This document shows, one piece after another, positions 60,915-64,000 of a stretch of DNA of 64,000 bases. How positions within the stretch are numbered: the first letter of the stretch is position 1; each line of letters begins with the position of its first letter. The position numbers and the translations under genes are program-made. Source of the DNA: an uncultured Roseibium sp. (lineage in GTDB: Bacteria; Pseudomonadota; Alphaproteobacteria; Rhizobiales; Stappiaceae); NCBI RefSeq assembly GCF_947494555.1, contig NZ_CANLVF010000010.1, positions 1-64,000 of the forward strand. The letters run 5' to 3'. The notes beneath the pieces are model-generated. The model was not told the DNA's origin. It did no database searches and worked only from the letters and a program-made list of their open reading frames with translations.

Positions 60915-63900
60915 TGGCTGACGATCTCTTCATCCTTCAGGGAAACAGGCCAACAGGCGCGCGGGACTACGAAGCATTGCGGCGGCTTGGCATCGAACGT
61001 GTCACCGCACTAAGCGGCGAAATCTGGGATAATCACAACACGTCTGACCCCGGTATAGCGATGCTCGAGACGATCGCCTATGCGATCACGGATCTGGGTT
61101 ACCGGACCGCGTTTCCCATGGAGGATCTTGTCAGCAGACCGGACGGCAGGATTGGTCCGGCCGCCGAGACAGGCCTCTTCCCGGCGCACGAGATCCTGAC
61201 GACGTCGCCGGTCACGATCAACGATCACCGCCGGCTTCTCATTCGCATTGAAGGCGTGCGGAATGTCTGGCTCGACCCGATGACCGACCCGGGCGAGCCG
61301 GACAACTTCCGGCTTTCCGAAACACCGATTTTTGCAGACTGCCTGGCCGATGCCCTGTCGCATGATCCGCTCAACGCGGAAGGTCATGACAATCACCCCG
61401 TCAAGGTGAGTGGCCTATACCGTGTGCTGGTCGAGCTGCCGGTGGATGATGTTCTGGGTTCACTGAACGAGGCTGCGCTGGAAGTCACGCTGCGCGCCGG
61501 TCCGCTCAAGGGCGTCGTGATCGCGATCAATCCCGTCAATGATATGACCCTGGCATATGAGCATGACGCGCTGCCCGATCCGTTCGAACCGGATGCTGTG
61601 ACCGCTAGCAACGTGACGGACGCGGGCAACGGTATCGAATTTGGAGCGGACCTCAGCGTTGAGCAGAACGGCAGCGTAATCGCCGTGCTCAACGGCTTGC
61701 AGATTACGGTGCTGGAGGACCGGCCCCGTCCGACAGACGATCCCGTTATTGTGACAGTCGGCGATCTGCAGGACGCATTGGGCGAAACCGGGCCCGACGG
61801 CCCGGCAGGATTATTCCTCAGAAAGCGGGAAGCCCGCCGACGCGCTCTGACCGCTGTCCGCCGCGTGCTGCATGCCCATCGTCCGCTTTGTGAAGATTAC
61901 CTCTCGATCGACAGCGTCGCACCCTACCGCGTGGGGCTTTGCGCGGATGTTGATGTGACACCGGACGCGGATCTCGAAGAGGTCGAGGCCAGGATCCTTC
62001 ACGCCATTGAGCTTTACCTGAACCCGCCACCCCTGTTCCGCACACTTGATGCACTTTTGGCGGATGGTGTGCCGGCAGACGAGATATTCAACGGTCCCTA
62101 CATCGACTTCGGCTTCGAAGTCGGAGGCCGACCCATCTTTACCAAGCCCGGTTTCATTTCCGACGAGGATCTTGCTGCCTGCGAACTCAGGAGGAAAGTC
62201 CACGTTTCCGACCTGATCAATATCATCGTCGATCTTGAGGGCGTCGTGGCCGTCAGGAACCTCTCGCTCCGGGCTTACGATCTCCAAGGGGTGCCTATCG
62301 GCGACACGGAGCACTGGACGCTGGAGGTGCCGCCAGGACATCAACCAGTGCTGTTTTTCCCCGGTACGAAGCTGACGCTTTACAAGAACGAACTGCCCTA
62401 TCGCGCGCAGCCGACCGAACTTGAGCGCACTCTGGAACATCTTCGGGCCTTGTCGCAGGCCGAACTCTACGTGCCGCCGGATCAGGTCCTGCCTCCGGTC
62501 ATGGGACGTTGGCGGAAACTGGACCAGATCCCGACGCTGCAAAACGAACTGCCTCGGAATTTCGCCACAGACCGCTTTGGTCTGCCACCGGACGCGCCGA
62601 AGGAGCGCGTTGCGCAGGCGCGGCAGTTGAAAGGCTATCTGACATTTTTCGATCAGGTCCTTGCCGACTATCTGGGGCAGCTCGCCTCCGCTCGGCGGAT
62701 CCTGTCGCCAGACAAATCGCTCGAACAGACCTGGTTCCCTCCGAGCCTGGAACACTTTCCGGGTCTTCGGGAGGATTTCCCAACCGAGTTTTTCGCCAAT
62801 CCGTCCGAGATGACAACGAATGATCTGTTTCGCGTCAGACTGACCGAGACGCAGGAGATGTTTCTGGATCGCCGGGCCCGTGCGCTCAACCATCTGATTG
62901 CGCGTTTTGCCGAACGCTTTGCCGACTACGCCCTGATCTCGTTCCAGCTGTCCGGTGACCGGCTCATGACCGCACGCGAGTTGCTCGACGAGCGCTGCGA
63001 TTTTCTGGCGGACTACCCGCTGGCGAGCCGGGAACGTGGCAAGGGTTTCAACCAGATGCCTGAGAACCCGGCGCTGATATGGGACAGTGCTAATGTCTCG
63101 GGTCTGGAGCGACGGGCGGCGCGGTTGCTGGGCATTGCCGATTTCAGCCGGCGGGACCTTCACTGCGATCAGGTGTTTGACGTCCTGTTCTCAGCTCAAG
63201 ACGACGGAGGTGGCTTCAGAGTTGTTGTGATCACCGAGGACGGCGAAACGCTATTCTCCTCGGAAGAGACTTTTCCATCTGCCGAAACGGCCCTTGATGC
63301 TGCACGCGCTTTCCAATTCCGGATGGCCGATGAAAGCACTTATGTCATCGACGACACAGCGGGCGACGGGGCTGTCATCCTGAGCCTCGAATCCGGCGGG
63401 ACCGTGCTTACCCAGCAAGGCACTTTTGCCGAGGCGCACGAAGCCTCAGACGCAGCCCGCCGGCTGCTTTACCGCTACAACGCGCTCCTGCAGCAGGATC
63501 TTTGCGACAGCGAGGGCATGCATCTTATCGAGCACATCCTGCTGCGCCCGCGCGCGCCGGGGGATGCCTTGATGAAGGTCTGCCTCAGCGAGGATTGCCA
63601 GTTTTGCGGCGAGGAGGATCCTTATTCCTTCCGGATCTCCGTCGTCTTGCCCTATTGGCCTGAGCGGTTCCGCGACCTGAACTTCCGAAGGTTCGCCGAA
63701 CGGGTCATCCGTGAGGAATGTCCGGCGCACATCCATCCGCAAATCTGCTGGGTCGACAATGCGGATATGGCCGCGCTTGATCTCGCGCATCGCTCATGGC
63801 GCGAGGCACTGGCTGCCTGGCCGCGCGATGATGCCGCTCTTGCGGGAGCTGCGGCGGAGTTGATCGACGTTCTCGACAACCTCCGCACCATCTACCCGCC

Positions 63901-63979
63901 CGCCACGCTGCATGACTGCGACGATGGCGGCGACGAAAACATCGTCCGGCTCGACGAAACCAATCTCGGATATTTCTGA
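60914..63979 (+). CDS. eCIS large baseplate protein (Pvc12-like)
   Basis: This 1021-residue protein pairs with the previous one in the baseplate. It has the gp6-like start EIWDNHNTSDPGIAMLETIA and, near the C-terminus, a cysteine cluster (C890, C895, C898) followed by DPYSFRISVVLP and RFAERVIREECPAHIHP, typical of Pvc12-type proteins. Two related 30-residue units near residues 755-850 (FRVVVITEDGETLFSSEETF and AVILSLESGGTVLTQQGTF) look like an internal duplication. ATG at 60914 overlaps the previous stop; a GTG one codon earlier is possible. Confidence 0.88.
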   Translation: MADDLFILQGNRPTGARDYEALRRLGIERVTALSGEIWDNHNTSDPGIAMLETIAYAITDLGYRTAFPMEDLVSRPDGRIGPAAETGLFPAHEILTTSPVTINDHRRLLIRIEGVRNVWLDPMTDPGEPDNFRLSETPIFADCLADALSHDPLNAEGHDNHPVKVSGLYRVLVELPVDDVLGSLNEAALEVTLRAGPLKGVVIAINPVNDMTLAYEHDALPDPFEPDAVTASNVTDAGNGIEFGADLSVEQNGSVIAVLNGLQITVLEDRPRPTDDPVIVTVGDLQDALGETGPDGPAGLFLRKREARRRALTAVRRVLHAHRPLCEDYLSIDSVAPYRVGLCADVDVTPDADLEEVEARILHAIELYLNPPPLFRTLDALLADGVPADEIFNGPYIDFGFEVGGRPIFTKPGFISDEDLAACELRRKVHVSDLINIIVDLEGVVAVRNLSLRAYDLQGVPIGDTEHWTLEVPPGHQPVLFFPGTKLTLYKNELPYRAQPTELERTLEHLRALSQAELYVPPDQVLPPVMGRWRKLDQIPTLQNELPRNFATDRFGLPPDAPKERVAQARQLKGYLTFFDQVLADYLGQLASARRILSPDKSLEQTWFPPSLEHFPGLREDFPTEFFANPSEMTTNDLFRVRLTETQEMFLDRRARALNHLIARFAERFADYALISFQLSGDRLMTARELLDERCDFLADYPLASRERGKGFNQMPENPALIWDSANVSGLERRAARLLGIADFSRRDLHCDQVFDVLFSAQDDGGGFRVVVITEDGETLFSSEETFPSAETALDAARAFQFRMADESTYVIDDTAGDGAVILSLESGGTVLTQQGTFAEAHEASDAARRLLYRYNALLQQDLCDSEGMHLIEHILLRPRAPGDALMKVCLSEDCQFCGEEDPYSFRISVVLPYWPERFRDLNFRRFAERVIREECPAHIHPQICWVDNADMAALDLAHRSWREALAAWPRDDAALAGAAAELIDVLDNLRTIYPPATLHDCDDGGDENIVRLDETNLGYF

Positions 63980-63991
63980 GGGAGAGACATC

Positions 63992-64000
63992 ATGAACGAC
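63992..64000 (+). CDS. Start of the next eCIS gene (cut by window end)
   Basis: An ATG at 63992, preceded by GGGAGAG, begins a new frame (Met-Asn-Asp) 12 bp after the baseplate gene stop. Only three codons are visible, so the product cannot be named; in other loci the tail fibre, tape measure or ATPase genes follow here. Confidence 0.6.

Noticed and set aside
59589..63163. Long antisense open frames over the Pvc11/Pvc12 genes
   Set aside because: Same reason: both lie opposite well-supported baseplate genes.
49986..64000. Prophage or phage-tail remnant
   Set aside because: Sheath, tube and baseplate genes occur with DUF4255 and DUF5908, and with Pvc11/12-sized baseplate proteins. No visible gene encodes a capsid, terminase, portal or integrase.

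Overview
The window looks like chromosomal DNA of a GC-rich, metabolically versatile alphaproteobacterium, probably marine or plant/animal associated. This is inferred from an alphaproteobacterial-type initiator tRNA, the density of ABC, TRAP and tripartite tricarboxylate (TTT) solute importers, and overlapping ATGA/TGATG gene junctions. No taxonomic marker beyond the tRNA is present, so the genus is not assigned.

Layout. (1) 1-260: initiator tRNA-fMet, a 20-bp hairpin touching its CCA end, a 20-bp repeat of the tRNA 3' end 140 bp downstream, and an intrinsic terminator. (2) 278-11372: a carbohydrate ABC importer operon on the minus strand with a PfkB kinase and an argininosuccinate-lyase-like enzyme. 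It is divergent from a ROK repressor, a three-part PIG-L deacetylase and an EamA permease. (3) 11558-26786: a second, larger carbohydrate regulon. It holds an ABC importer, two ribokinase-family kinases, a FucU-type mutarotase, two FGGY kinases, an M42 hydrolase next to a BtpA-family protein (the SgcX/SgcQ pair), an aldo/keto reductase, a TIM-barrel isomerase and a GntR/FCD regulator. Three copies of a palindrome of the form CTAACATGTTAG sit in its divergent promoter regions. (4) 26861-31823: a TRAP importer with a polysaccharide-deacetylase-like hydrolase and its own GntR regulator. (5) 31932-49616: a tri/dicarboxylate region. It holds TctC, a TctA-TctB fusion, the TctD/TctE two-component system, a PrpF-type isomerase, an isopropylmalate-dehydrogenase-like enzyme, a 2-hydroxyacid dehydrogenase, an 81-residue unknown, TcuA/TcuB and two LysR regulators. 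A homocysteine methyltransferase and a membrane-anchored LuxR regulator divergent from a multicopper oxidase lie between them. (6) 49986-64000: the first part of an extracellular contractile injection system (eCIS, PVC/Afp-like): Pvc16-N/DUF4255 protein, an unknown 248-residue protein, sheath, two tube proteins, DUF5908 protein, LysM tube-initiator protein, VgrG-like spike, PAAR tip, gp25, and two very large baseplate proteins. It runs off the right edge.

How it fits together. Regions 2-5 are scavenging modules, each a binding-protein importer plus its own regulator and a short catabolic set. In all four the binding-protein gene is followed by a strong stem-loop before the permease gene, a standard way to make more binding protein than permease. 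Region 6 has no capsid, terminase or integrase gene among its visible genes, and it carries eCIS-specific families, so it is read as a protein-delivery device and not a prophage. It is the most interesting part of the window. Its oddities are the cap-type gene placed first, an unknown coupled partner, a single sheath gene, and a structured 199-bp gap before the sheath that holds a possible 55-residue His/Cys-rich ORF. Its ATPase, tail fibre and cargo genes must lie outside the window.
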